The notes under the pieces were generated by a model, which saw only the letters and a program-made list of their open reading frames with translations, had not been told where the DNA came from and made no database searches. Below, piece after piece: positions 47,585 to 55,493 of a stretch of DNA of 64,000 nt; the first letter of the stretch is position 1, and each line of letters opens with the position of its first letter. Where the stretch lies: contig CAIVZZ010000005.1 of NCBI GenBank assembly GCA_903910555.1, positions 97,976 through 161,975 of the forward strand, in the 5' to 3' direction. A program made the translations under genes and the position numbers. The DNA comes from an uncultured Gemmatimonadota bacterium (lineage in GTDB: Bacteria; Gemmatimonadota; Gemmatimonadetes; Gemmatimonadales; Gemmatimonadaceae).

Positions 47585-47658
47585 GTAACCTCGCCGTTAT
47601 CTAACAGCTTGTGTCTAACAGCCGTGAGCTACCAGCGCTGCCGTTCAGTCTTTCTGCT
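47585..47658 (-). repeat. Right 74-bp inverted repeat of the four-helix-bundle element
   Basis: Reverse complement of the left repeat with about nine differences. It lies 78 bp upstream of the gene start and 48 bp from the tyrS stop. Words such as CTGTTAG and GTTAGTAACAG recur on its outer side. No transposase or obvious short target duplication is seen. Confidence 0.9.
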
Positions 47659-47706
47659 CTCGGCTGTTACTAACCGCCAACAGCTCGCCTTCCTCTCCCA
47701 GCGCTG

Positions 47707-48972
47707 TCACCCCACATCAGCGAGCGCGATGTCTCGCCCGCCCTTACGAACAAGAAACCAGCGCCCGCGCACCGCTTTGTCACGCGGCACCGTCAGCGCC
47801 TCAGCTGAAAGCTTCTCACCGTTCACACTCACGCCGCCCTGCTGCACAAGCTTCCGCCCAGCACTGCGCGAAAGCTCGAACGCCCCTTCCAACACATCGA
47901 GCACACTGAGCTCAGCAGCGCCGGCGTACTTCACGCTCGGAATTTCGGACGCCAGAGTAGCGTACACATCGTCGCCAATGGCACCCGCGTCGATTTTCTT
48001 GTCGAAAATCACCCGCGAGACTTCCGTCGCCACTCTTGCCGCATCGGCACCGTGCAGAAGCGTCGTCATCGCAACAGCGAGCGCCTTCTGCGCACCGCGC
48101 TCGTGCGGTGCGGCCGCGTGAGCAGCCTCGACGGCTTCGATTTCTGCGCGCGACATGAAGGTGAACATCCGCAGATAGCGGCCAACATCCGCATCCTCGG
48201 CGTTGATCCAGAACTGATAGAACTGATATGGCGAGGTCATCGCCGGATCGAGCCACACCGCACCCGCTTCGGTCTTGCCGAACTTCTTTCCGCTAGCCGT
48301 CGTGATCAGCGGCGCCGTGAGCACATGCGCCTCGCCGCCGGCAGAGCGGCGCACGAGCTCCATGCCGGCCGTGATGTTGCCCCACTGATCGCTCCCACCC
48401 ACCTGCAGCGTGCACCCCTGATTTTTGTACAACTGGAGGTAGTCGTACGCTTGCAGCAGCGAGTACGAAAACTCCGTGTACGAAATGCCAGTCTCGATCC
48501 GCGATTGCACGGAATCCTTTGCCAGCATGTAGTTCACGCTGAAATGCTTGCCCACATCGCGCATGAAATCGACGGCGCCGATTTTCAGCAGCCAGTCGGC
48601 ATTGTTCGCGAGTGCGACGCCGGCAGTGTTCGCCGATTTGAACAGCAACGAGAGCTGCGCATGAATCTTCGCCGCGTTCGCGTTGATCGTCTCAACGCCC
48701 GCGAGCGGCCGTTCCTCTGATTTTCCAGACGGATCGCCGATCATTGCCGTGCCGCCGCCCACAAGCGCGATCGCCTTATGGCCGGCTCGCGCGATGTGCA
48801 CCAGCAGCATCGTCGGAACGAGGTTTCCTATATGAAGGCTCGGCGCGGTCGGATCGTAGCCGCAGTACGCGGTTACAACGTTCTTGGCGAAGTGGACCCC
48901 GAGTCCTTCGGTCTGCTGATACAGCAGGCCGCGCCATGTCAGTTCTTCCAGCAACGTTTCGTTCGTGGGCAT
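47707..48972 (-). CDS. tyrS: Tyrosyl-tRNA synthetase
   Basis: Class I synthetase that charges tRNA-Tyr. The 421-residue protein has AYCGYDPTAPSLHIGNLVP (HIGH motif), QVGGSDQWGNITAG, the KMSKS-type KFGKTE and a C-terminal S4-like RNA-binding domain (RKLVQQGGVSVNGEKL). The TyrRS length and order are normal. TAACTTTG ends 4 nt before the ATG and there is no Shine-Dalgarno. Divergent from the PBP1A gene. Confidence 0.97.
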   Translation of the reverse strand: MPTNETLLEELTWRGLLYQQTEGLGVHFAKNVVTAYCGYDPTAPSLHIGNLVPTMLLVHIARAGHKAIALVGGGTAMIGDPSGKSEERPLAGVETINANAAKIHAQLSLLFKSANTAGVALANNADWLLKIGAVDFMRDVGKHFSVNYMLAKDSVQSRIETGISYTEFSYSLLQAYDYLQLYKNQGCTLQVGGSDQWGNITAGMELVRRSAGGEAHVLTAPLITTASGKKFGKTEAGAVWLDPAMTSPYQFYQFWINAEDADVGRYLRMFTFMSRAEIEAVEAAHAAAPHERGAQKALAVAMTTLLHGADAARVATEVSRVIFDKKIDAGAIGDDVYATLASEIPSVKYAGAAELSVLDVLEGAFELSRSAGRKLVQQGGVSVNGEKLSAEALTVPRDKAVRGRWFLVRKGGRDIALADVG

Positions 48973-48976
48973 CGTC

Positions 48977-48984
48977 CAAAGTTA
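48977..48984 (-). promoter_or_regulatory. TAACTTTG element 4 nt before the tyrS start (exact TAnnTTTG)
   Basis: On the minus strand TAACTTTG is followed by GACG and the tyrS ATG. It is the only exact match to the Bacteroidota -7 consensus TAnnTTTG among the five strong sites here. No clear TTTG -33 box is seen at the matching distance. Confidence 0.5.
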
Positions 48985-49038
48985 GGCGCCGACTCTCGTA
49001 CTGCCACTGTCATCCCCCCTCTTGGTTAGTTTTCACTC

Positions 49039-51132
49039 GTGAAGCTGAATCCGCGCCTCGTTCGCATCGCCCTCATCGCGGGCGGCATTGTCGTGCTGGT
49101 CGGCGCGCTCGGCGCCATCGGCGGCTGGATGTACGTCTGCCACGGCACCTCGTGCCCGTCGCTTACAGGCCTGGAGAAATACCAGCCGCGCCAAACCTCG
49201 CGCCTCTATGCCGCGGACGGGCGGCTTGTCGCCGCAATCGGGACAGAGCGCCGTACGCTCGCCACGCTGAGCCAGATCCCCAAACAGGTGCAGGACGCGT
49301 TCATCATCACCGAGGACAAACGCTTCTATTCGCACGGCGGCATTGATTTTCTGCGTATTTTCGGCGCGGGGATCGCGAACATGCGCGCCGGCGGGATTGC
49401 GCAGGGCTTCTCGACGATCACGATGCAGCTCGCGCGCAACCTGTTTCCCGAGCGGCTCAACGCGCGCGAAAAAACACTCGGCCGCAAACTGCGCGAGGCC
49501 AAAGTTGCCCGCGCGATCGAAGCGAAATACTCGAAGGATCGCATCCTCGAGCTGTACCTCAACCAGATCTACCTTGGCAACGGCGCGTTCGGCGTCGAGA
49601 CCGCGAGCGAGCGCTACTTCGGCAAACCGGTTCGCGAACTGAATCTTTCCGAAGCGGCCATGCTCGCCGCCCTCCCGAAAGGACCCGAGCGTTACAATCC
49701 GCGCCGTTTTCCGGAGCGTGCCGTGCAGCGGCGGAACGTGGTGCTCGATCTCATGCGGCGTGCCGGGAGTATCAGCGACGCGGACGCATCGCTCGCCCGT
49801 TCGTACCCGCTGCGGCTCGTGAAGCACAGCAGCGGCACCGGTGAGACTGCACCGTATTTCGTAGAGTACGTTCGCCGTTTGCTCGATGAAAAATTCGGCC
49901 AGGCGCTGTACGAGCAGGGGATGAGGGTCTACACGACGCTCGATCTCGATCTGCAGAGTTCCGCGGAACGCGCGCTCGACCGCCAGCTGCGCGCTGTTGA
50001 GAGCGGTCAGTACGGCGCGTACACGCACCGCACGTACGAGCAGTATCTGGCGCGCGCGTCCGGATCGTCTTCCGGTGAAGACAACGTCGTCTCTCCGTAT
50101 CTGCAGGGCGCGTTCATCGCGATGGATCCGCGCACCGGTGCCGTCCGCGCGCTCGTCGGTGGCCGAGATTTTGACGACTCGAAATTCGATCGTGCGACGC
50201 AGGCGAAGCGTCAGCCGGGGTCGACCTTCAAGCCGATCGTCTACTCGACCGCAATCCAGAGCGGACGGCCCGCCAGCTATATCATCGACGACTCGCCGAT
50301 CGAGCTCGCGCAGATGGATTCGACGAAGCCGTGGATCCCGGCCAACTTCGATCTCAAGTTCGAAGGGCCGATTCCGATGCGTCGCGCGCTGTACATGTCG
50401 CGTAATCTTCCGGCGATCAAACTCGGCATGGAAATCGGCGAAGAAAGCATCGTCGCGATGGCCAAGCGTTTCGGCATCACGACGCCAATCCCGCCCTATC
50501 CATCGATCAACATCGGCTCAGCCGATGTCTATCCGATCGAGATGATCGCGTCGTATTCGACCTTTGCGAATCTCGGCGTGCGCACATCGGCGAATCCGAT
50601 CGTGCGCGTCGAGGATGCGAAAGGAAAGCTGCTCTGGGCGCCCCAGGCCGAACGCGAGCAGGTGCTCTCGCGTGAGGAGGCGTGGATCATGGTCGACATG
50701 ATGACGGACGTCGTGAAAAAGGGAAGCGCCGCAAACGCCGTGACTGGCGCGGGATTCTATCTTCCTGCCGCCGGAAAAACCGGAACGACAAACGACTACT
50801 CCGACGTCTGGTTCATCGGATACACGGCGGATCTCGTCGCGGGTGTATGGATGGGGCTCGACAATCCACAGAAGATCATGGCCAACGCGCAAGGTGGCAG
50901 ATTGGCTGCGCCAGCGTGGACGACCTTCATGCGCGAAGTGTACGAGCGAAAGCCGTCGCCGCCCGACTGGCCGCGCCCGTCCGCGATCACGACACGCGTT
51001 GTTGATGGCGGCACGGGACTGTTGCACGGACCAGGCTGCCCGGTGGAAGACGCGTACACCGAGTACTACCTCCCGGGAACAGAGCCGACCAAAGAATGCC
51101 CGCGCCGCACGACGCTCATGGGGCACCCCTAG
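49039..51132 (+). CDS. Class A penicillin-binding protein 1A (glycosyltransferase/transpeptidase)
   Basis: Polymerises and cross-links peptidoglycan at the inner membrane. The 697-residue protein (GTG start) has an N-terminal transmembrane anchor (about 8-32), a GT51 domain with catalytic E92 (ITEDKRFYSHGG), and a transpeptidase domain with S395-xx-K398 (GSTFK), SRN (454-456) and K580TGT. The C-terminal cysteines (GPGCPVEDAY, TKECPRR) may form a disulfide. TTAGTTTT lies 5 nt before the start. The amidohydrolase start overlaps its stop by one base. Confidence 0.95.
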   Translation: MKLNPRLVRIALIAGGIVVLVGALGAIGGWMYVCHGTSCPSLTGLEKYQPRQTSRLYAADGRLVAAIGTERRTLATLSQIPKQVQDAFIITEDKRFYSHGGIDFLRIFGAGIANMRAGGIAQGFSTITMQLARNLFPERLNAREKTLGRKLREAKVARAIEAKYSKDRILELYLNQIYLGNGAFGVETASERYFGKPVRELNLSEAAMLAALPKGPERYNPRRFPERAVQRRNVVLDLMRRAGSISDADASLARSYPLRLVKHSSGTGETAPYFVEYVRRLLDEKFGQALYEQGMRVYTTLDLDLQSSAERALDRQLRAVESGQYGAYTHRTYEQYLARASGSSSGEDNVVSPYLQGAFIAMDPRTGAVRALVGGRDFDDSKFDRATQAKRQPGSTFKPIVYSTAIQSGRPASYIIDDSPIELAQMDSTKPWIPANFDLKFEGPIPMRRALYMSRNLPAIKLGMEIGEESIVAMAKRFGITTPIPPYPSINIGSADVYPIEMIASYSTFANLGVRTSANPIVRVEDAKGKLLWAPQAEREQVLSREEAWIMVDMMTDVVKKGSAANAVTGAGFYLPAAGKTGTTNDYSDVWFIGYTADLVAGVWMGLDNPQKIMANAQGGRLAAPAWTTFMREVYERKPSPPDWPRPSAITTRVVDGGTGLLHGPGCPVEDAYTEYYLPGTEPTKECPRRTTLMGHP

Positions 51133-52334
51133 TGGCAGCGGGCGCGCGCTGCGAACGGTACCATGCGCGCATTGTCCGGCCGGTGAGCGGGCCCGACATC
51201 GAGAACGGAACGGTCGTCGTCGAAGGAGAACGCATCAGCTATGTCGGCGTGCGCGCCGCAGCGCCGCCGGGAAACGACGTCGAACTCGGCGATGTGATTC
51301 TCGGCCCCGGCCTCGTCAACGCACACACGCATCTCGATCTCACCGCGCTGCGCGGGCGATTCGAGGGGCTCACCTTTTTCGCATGGATTCGCGCGCTGAC
51401 CGCCGCGCGTGCTGCGCTCTCTCCCGAGCAGCTGCTCGACAGCGCGCGCGATGGGATACGCGAGGGCCTCCGCGCGGGGATCACCACCTTCGCCGACACC
51501 GCGCCCAACGACGCGCCATTCGCGGCGATGATCGAACTCGGCGTGCGCGGGATCGCGTATCGCGAACTGTTCGGTCCGGATCCGGCGCAGTGCGACGCAG
51601 CTATGGCGGGACTCCGCGAGACAATGGCGGCGATGCGATCGCGCGAAACACCGCTGGTCAGCTGCGGCGTCTCGCCGCACGCGCCCTACTCGGTGAGCGA
51701 TGAACTTTTTTCAGCGGTCGCGCTGTTCGCGAACGAAGAGCGGCTTCCGCTCGCCACGCACGTGGCCGAAAGTATCGACGAATCACGCCTCGTTGCCGAC
51801 GGCGATGGCGAGTTTGCCGCGTTTCTGCGCGGCCGCGGGATCGCCGTCGCATCGCGCGGCCGCACGCCGATCGAAATGCTCGAGCGGAACGGCGTCCTCG
51901 GCGCGCACGCGCTGCTCATTCACTGTGTGCGCTGCGACGACTCCGACATTGCAACAATTCTGAAACACCGCTGCGGCGTCGCGACCTGTCCGGTGTCGAA
52001 CTCGACGCTCGGACATGGATCGGCGCGCGTTCAGGCGATGGTCCTCGAGAACGTACGGCTTGGTGTCGGCACCGACTCGATGGCGAGCAATGTTCGAATG
52101 GATGTTCTCGCCGAATCGCGCATTGCACTCGGCGCGCGAACCACCGAGCGCACCGCATGGGAACTCGCGACACTCGGCGGTGCTCGTGCGCTTGGACTCG
52201 ATCACGTGATCGGGACTCTGCAGGTCGGCAAACAGGCGGATCTCGCGGCGTTCCCGAACGGCGCCGATCCCGGCGCACCGTCGCGCGCGTCGTTCGTCGC
52301 TGTGGCGGGCCGGGCCGTGGACCTTCGGACCTAG
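51132..52334 (+). CDS. Amidohydrolase (chlorohydrolase/aminofutalosine-deaminase-like)
   Basis: Metal-dependent deaminase or hydrolase of the amidohydrolase superfamily. From the GTG at 51132 it is 400 residues. Metal ligands are H65 and H67 (NAHTHLDL), H210 (ATHVAES) and D315 (GVGTDSMASN), with H264 as a possible extra active-site residue. The single-metal HxH/H/D pattern and the LRGRFEGLTFFAWIRAL segment fit the TrzN/aminofutalosine or SAH deaminase group; the substrate is not known. No other menaquinone gene is near. Confidence 0.88.
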   Translation: MAAGARCERYHARIVRPVSGPDIENGTVVVEGERISYVGVRAAAPPGNDVELGDVILGPGLVNAHTHLDLTALRGRFEGLTFFAWIRALTAARAALSPEQLLDSARDGIREGLRAGITTFADTAPNDAPFAAMIELGVRGIAYRELFGPDPAQCDAAMAGLRETMAAMRSRETPLVSCGVSPHAPYSVSDELFSAVALFANEERLPLATHVAESIDESRLVADGDGEFAAFLRGRGIAVASRGRTPIEMLERNGVLGAHALLIHCVRCDDSDIATILKHRCGVATCPVSNSTLGHGSARVQAMVLENVRLGVGTDSMASNVRMDVLAESRIALGARTTERTAWELATLGGARALGLDHVIGTLQVGKQADLAAFPNGADPGAPSRASFVAVAGRAVDLRT

Positions 52335-52388
52335 CAGTACCGTATTACCTCTCATTAGAATTGCATAACTCCCATTCGAGGAGATCAA

Positions 52389-53345
52389 GTGGTAAGAGGA
52401 CCCGGTCCGACTACAAAAATCTGGCGTGACGGCGTGCTCGTGGATTGGGCAGACGCCACCATCCATGTGCTAGCCCACTCCGTGCACTACGGCTCGAGCG
52501 TGTTCGAGGGAGTGCGCTGCTACGAAGGCCCCAACGGTGGCAACGTGTTCCGCCTGCGCGAGCATATGCGCCGCCTGGCGGATTCGGCGAAGATCTACCG
52601 TCTCGCGATGAAGCACTCGATCGACGACATGGTGAATGCCGTTGTCGAGACCATCGCCGCGAACGATCTCACCGAGTGCTATATCCGTCCGCTCGTGATG
52701 CGCAGCGGCGAACAAATGGGTGTCTGGGCAAAGGACATTCCTGTTGAAACGTTCGTCATCTGCTATCACTGGCCGACGCTGCTCGGCGATGCCGCGATGG
52801 AAAAGGGCGCGGATGTCCGCGTCTCCAGCTGGCGCCGCGCCGCGCCCGATACCTTCCCGACGCTCGCAAAGGCCGGCGGCAATTATCTGAATTCGCAGCT
52901 CTCCGCGATGGAAGCGCGTCTCGATGATTACGCAGAGGGGATCATGCTCGATTCCAACGGCTGGGTCGCCGAAGGAAGCGGTCAGAATCTGTTCGTCGTG
53001 CGCGACAACATTTTGTATACGGCGCCAATTTCGTCCGGAATCCTGCACGGCATCACGCGCGATTCGATCATGCGCTTCGGTGCAGATCTGGGCTACGAAG
53101 TGAAGGAGATGGTGATGCCGCGCGAGTTCCTGTATATCGCGGACGAGGCCTTCTTCTGCGGTACGGCGGCGGAGATCACGCCGATCCGCACGATCGACCA
53201 GCTCCCGGTTGGCGATGCGAAGCCGGGCCCGGTCACGAAGCGGCTGCGCGAGCAGTACATGGGAATTTGCAGAGGCACTGTACCCGATAAATACGGCTGG
53301 CTTACGCCTGTGCCCGTGGCGGAGCCTGCAGCGAGCGCACGCTGA
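52389..53345 (+). CDS. ilvE: Branched-chain amino acid aminotransferase
   Basis: PLP enzyme for the last step of Val, Leu and Ile synthesis. The 318-residue fold-type IV protein has HSVHYGSSVFEGVRCYE, the PLP lysine K161 (LAKAGGNYLNSQ) and DSNGWVAEGSGQNLFVV. The GTG start follows a strong Shine-Dalgarno (GAGGAGA at about 52378). Its stop overlaps the HNH gene start (TGATG). Confidence 0.95.
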   Translation: MVRGPGPTTKIWRDGVLVDWADATIHVLAHSVHYGSSVFEGVRCYEGPNGGNVFRLREHMRRLADSAKIYRLAMKHSIDDMVNAVVETIAANDLTECYIRPLVMRSGEQMGVWAKDIPVETFVICYHWPTLLGDAAMEKGADVRVSSWRRAAPDTFPTLAKAGGNYLNSQLSAMEARLDDYAEGIMLDSNGWVAEGSGQNLFVVRDNILYTAPISSGILHGITRDSIMRFGADLGYEVKEMVMPREFLYIADEAFFCGTAAEITPIRTIDQLPVGDAKPGPVTKRLREQYMGICRGTVPDKYGWLTPVPVAEPAASAR

Positions 53346-53944
53346 TGCTGGGATGCCTCGCGCTCAACTCATCGTTTGAACCACTGACGATGGTGCCACT
53401 GCGACGAGCGTTGCGCCTCGTGATTGACGGCAAGGCGGAAATCGTCGAAGCCGATCACGAGGCGCTGGTGCGATCCGAACGGCTCGCATATCCGCGGCCG
53501 ATCGTGATCCGCCTCGCGAAGTTCATTCACGTGCCGCGGCGCTTCCGCCGCCAGGTCACGAACACCTTCCTCTTCGCGCGCGACCGGTACACCTGCCAGT
53601 ACTGCGGGCGTCCGTCGATCCAGCTTCGGCCGCGCGAAGCGCTCACCCGCGATCACGTTGTCCCGCTGTCCCGCGGCGGACTCAACACGTGGACGAACGT
53701 CGTCACCGCGTGCAGCGCCTGCAATACAAAAAAGGCGAATCATCTCCCCGACGAATGCGGTATGCACCTGCTGCATCAGCCGGTGGAGCCGCACTTCGTT
53801 CACCTGTCATGGGCGGTTCGTCGCCTCACGCCCACGCAGGCGAAGTACATCAAGATGTTTTACGGCGCCGATGTGCTCCATCAGATCGAAGCGCTCGAAC
53901 ACCGGAGTGTTGCGGTGCCGCCGCGGAGAGTTTCTAAAGTCTAG
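53345..53944 (+). CDS. HNH endonuclease
   Basis: A 199-residue protein with an N-terminal LALNSSFEPLTMVPLRRALR segment and an HNH nuclease domain (about 75-145): YTCQYCGR, LTRDHVVPLSRGG (catalytic His) and NVVTACSACNTKKAN. The two Cys pairs bind structural zinc. This standalone type is widespread and conserved in many phyla; its role is unknown and it need not be a mobile-element gene. Translation is coupled to ilvE through TGATG. Confidence 0.92.
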   Translation: MLGCLALNSSFEPLTMVPLRRALRLVIDGKAEIVEADHEALVRSERLAYPRPIVIRLAKFIHVPRRFRRQVTNTFLFARDRYTCQYCGRPSIQLRPREALTRDHVVPLSRGGLNTWTNVVTACSACNTKKANHLPDECGMHLLHQPVEPHFVHLSWAVRRLTPTQAKYIKMFYGADVLHQIEALEHRSVAVPPRRVSKV

Positions 53945-53958
53945 GTCTTTTGTCTAAC

Positions 53959-54018
53959 GTCTGAAAACCCGCTGTCGTCAGTTCAAAGCTCTGAACTGCG
54001 AACAGCGGGTTTTCAGAC
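53959..54018. terminator. Hairpin repeat copy E, bidirectional terminator-like
   Basis: Perfect 17-bp arms GTCTGAAAACCCGCTGT and complement, with an inner CAGTTCA/TGAACTG stem. The A-tract and T-tract inside the arms suit rho-independent termination in both directions, between convergent genes. About 47 of 60 positions match the core of the repeat at 2718-2777. GTCTA-type words extend both flanks (about 53937-54045). Confidence 0.8.
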
Positions 54019-54053
54019 TCTAGACCCAAGACTCGGACAATAGAGAAAAACGG

Positions 54054-54746
54054 CTACCCCGCAAAGCAGTAAGTGCAGCCGTGCTCCTGTGCACGGCCAA
54101 CGGCGAGCACGCCGCTCGGCACGACCATCGCCCCAGGAATCACACCAGCCGTCCATTCCTGAGCTGCAACTTCCGGCGTGACACCGGCGCCCTTCGCCGC
54201 CATCCCGGAAAGCACCTTGATCGCGAACCCGCAGACGCCGATCACTACGCCGGGCATTTTCACCATTTTATCCGCCGAAGCGTCGGTGTTCATCATGTCG
54301 CCGGGCTTCGGATTCCACACGAAGTTTCGTTCTGACGGCTTCTTGGTGGCGGGGTCCATGATTCCGAGCATGGCCCCGATTTTGTACTTCTGCCACACGC
54401 TGTCCATCAGCCCGAGCGGCGTTCCAAAGTGGCGCAGCACGATGAACGCGTTCGCCTCACCCGCCTTCAGTTTGTACGTCTCGGTCATCGTCGCCAGATA
54501 CCCCGCCGCGAACATCAACGGAAACGCGTCGTTCACTTTGGCACCGTCGAACACCTGCTTGTGTTTGCCAGTCAGCGGCTTGAGCCAGGGCTCGTCGTCT
54601 GTCGCCGCAACGGGGGCAGCCGCCGGCGGTGCGCATGCCGCTGCGAGGCCACCCGCCGCGAGCAGCGCGGCTCCACCGGCCACGCCGGCAATGCGCTCGA
54701 GAAATTCACGGCGGGGAGCATGCGAATCGTTCGGCGTCGAAGGCAT
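54054..54746 (-). CDS. Tat-exported lipoprotein, DsrE-like fold suspected
   Basis: A 230-residue protein whose N-terminus holds a twin-arginine motif (APRREFLERIAG) and, after a hydrophobic stretch, a lipobox (GGLAAAC), so it is probably folded before export and lipid-anchored. The mature part has a repeated ANAFIVLRHFGTPLGL and PGVVIGVCGFAIKVL strand-helix pattern, and ends GCTYCFAG with a C-terminal CxxC. The pattern and the PSGVLAVGRAQEHG segment recall DsrE/DsrF proteins, but I am not certain. A GGAG Shine-Dalgarno precedes the ATG. It stands apart from its neighbours. Confidence 0.72.
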   Translation of the reverse strand: MPSTPNDSHAPRREFLERIAGVAGGAALLAAGGLAAACAPPAAAPVAATDDEPWLKPLTGKHKQVFDGAKVNDAFPLMFAAGYLATMTETYKLKAGEANAFIVLRHFGTPLGLMDSVWQKYKIGAMLGIMDPATKKPSERNFVWNPKPGDMMNTDASADKMVKMPGVVIGVCGFAIKVLSGMAAKGAGVTPEVAAQEWTAGVIPGAMVVPSGVLAVGRAQEHGCTYCFAG

Positions 54747-54818
54747 TCCGGTCGCTCCTGAAAAAAGGTTGAACCGAACATACGCGCGCCGGGTCGCCGC
54801 GCCAGCTTAAATCCCGGC

Positions 54819-55490
54819 TCAGGGCGCCTTGAACATCGCAGTCGTGGCATCGAACTCGCGCGACTCACCACCGAGCAGGCGCGAGGTGAGCATCCTGAGA
54901 CTTCGCGTAAATGCCGTTCCCGGATTTCGCTCACCGTGGATCGCAGGCTCGAATTCTCCCTTGAGCCAGCGGTTCACTTCATCGAGATCCGAGGCGCCGA
55001 GAATCGAGACGTCCAGCGTCACCCGATAGTAGAACCGCTTGTTCGAACGCATTGGAACGATCGGAACGCGCGTCGGTCGCGCGATCGCGCCGTCGGCATC
55101 TTCCACGCGATCGAAGTTGCCGAGCGAGAACGGGCGGTCGTTCACGATCTGCAGCACCTGGTATTTCTTCTCCATGGCGCTGTAGCTCACGATCACATCG
55201 TATTCTGCGCGGCGCTCGACTTTATTGCCGAAAAAACCGCCTTCGGACCAGAGCGTCACGAGAAAATGAAAGCGCGCCGGGAATCCCGCCGCGAGTGGTT
55301 CCCGTGCGCGCGGGCCTGCGAGCATGTCACTCGCGATCACCAGTGGTCCGACGGTCGCGATCTGATCGGCGGCCGGAAGCCTGATTTCGAGGGTGGGTTC
55401 CCGCTGCGCGCGCAGCGCGCTCCCGCTGCCAAGCAGGAGCGCGCCCACGACTGCCATGCGACGCGATATGCGACCCGCCACACGACGCAC
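54819..55490 (-). CDS. Exported protein, DUF4390-like
   Basis: A 223-residue protein with a signal peptide (RRMAVVGALLLGSGSALRAQ) and a beta-rich mature part (AARFHFLVTLW-type strand, YDVIVSYSAMEKKYQVL). Its place beside an NtrY/NtrX pair is where DUF4390 proteins are found in other bacteria, and the length fits; the family match is by pattern only. It starts with GTG 3 bp after the barrel gene, so it belongs to the same unit. Confidence 0.65.
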   Translation of the reverse strand: MRRVAGRISRRMAVVGALLLGSGSALRAQREPTLEIRLPAADQIATVGPLVIASDMLAGPRAREPLAAGFPARFHFLVTLWSEGGFFGNKVERRAEYDVIVSYSAMEKKYQVLQIVNDRPFSLGNFDRVEDADGAIARPTRVPIVPMRSNKRFYYRVTLDVSILGASDLDEVNRWLKGEFEPAIHGERNPGTAFTRSLRMLTSRLLGGESREFDATTAMFKAP

Positions 55491-55493
55491 TCG

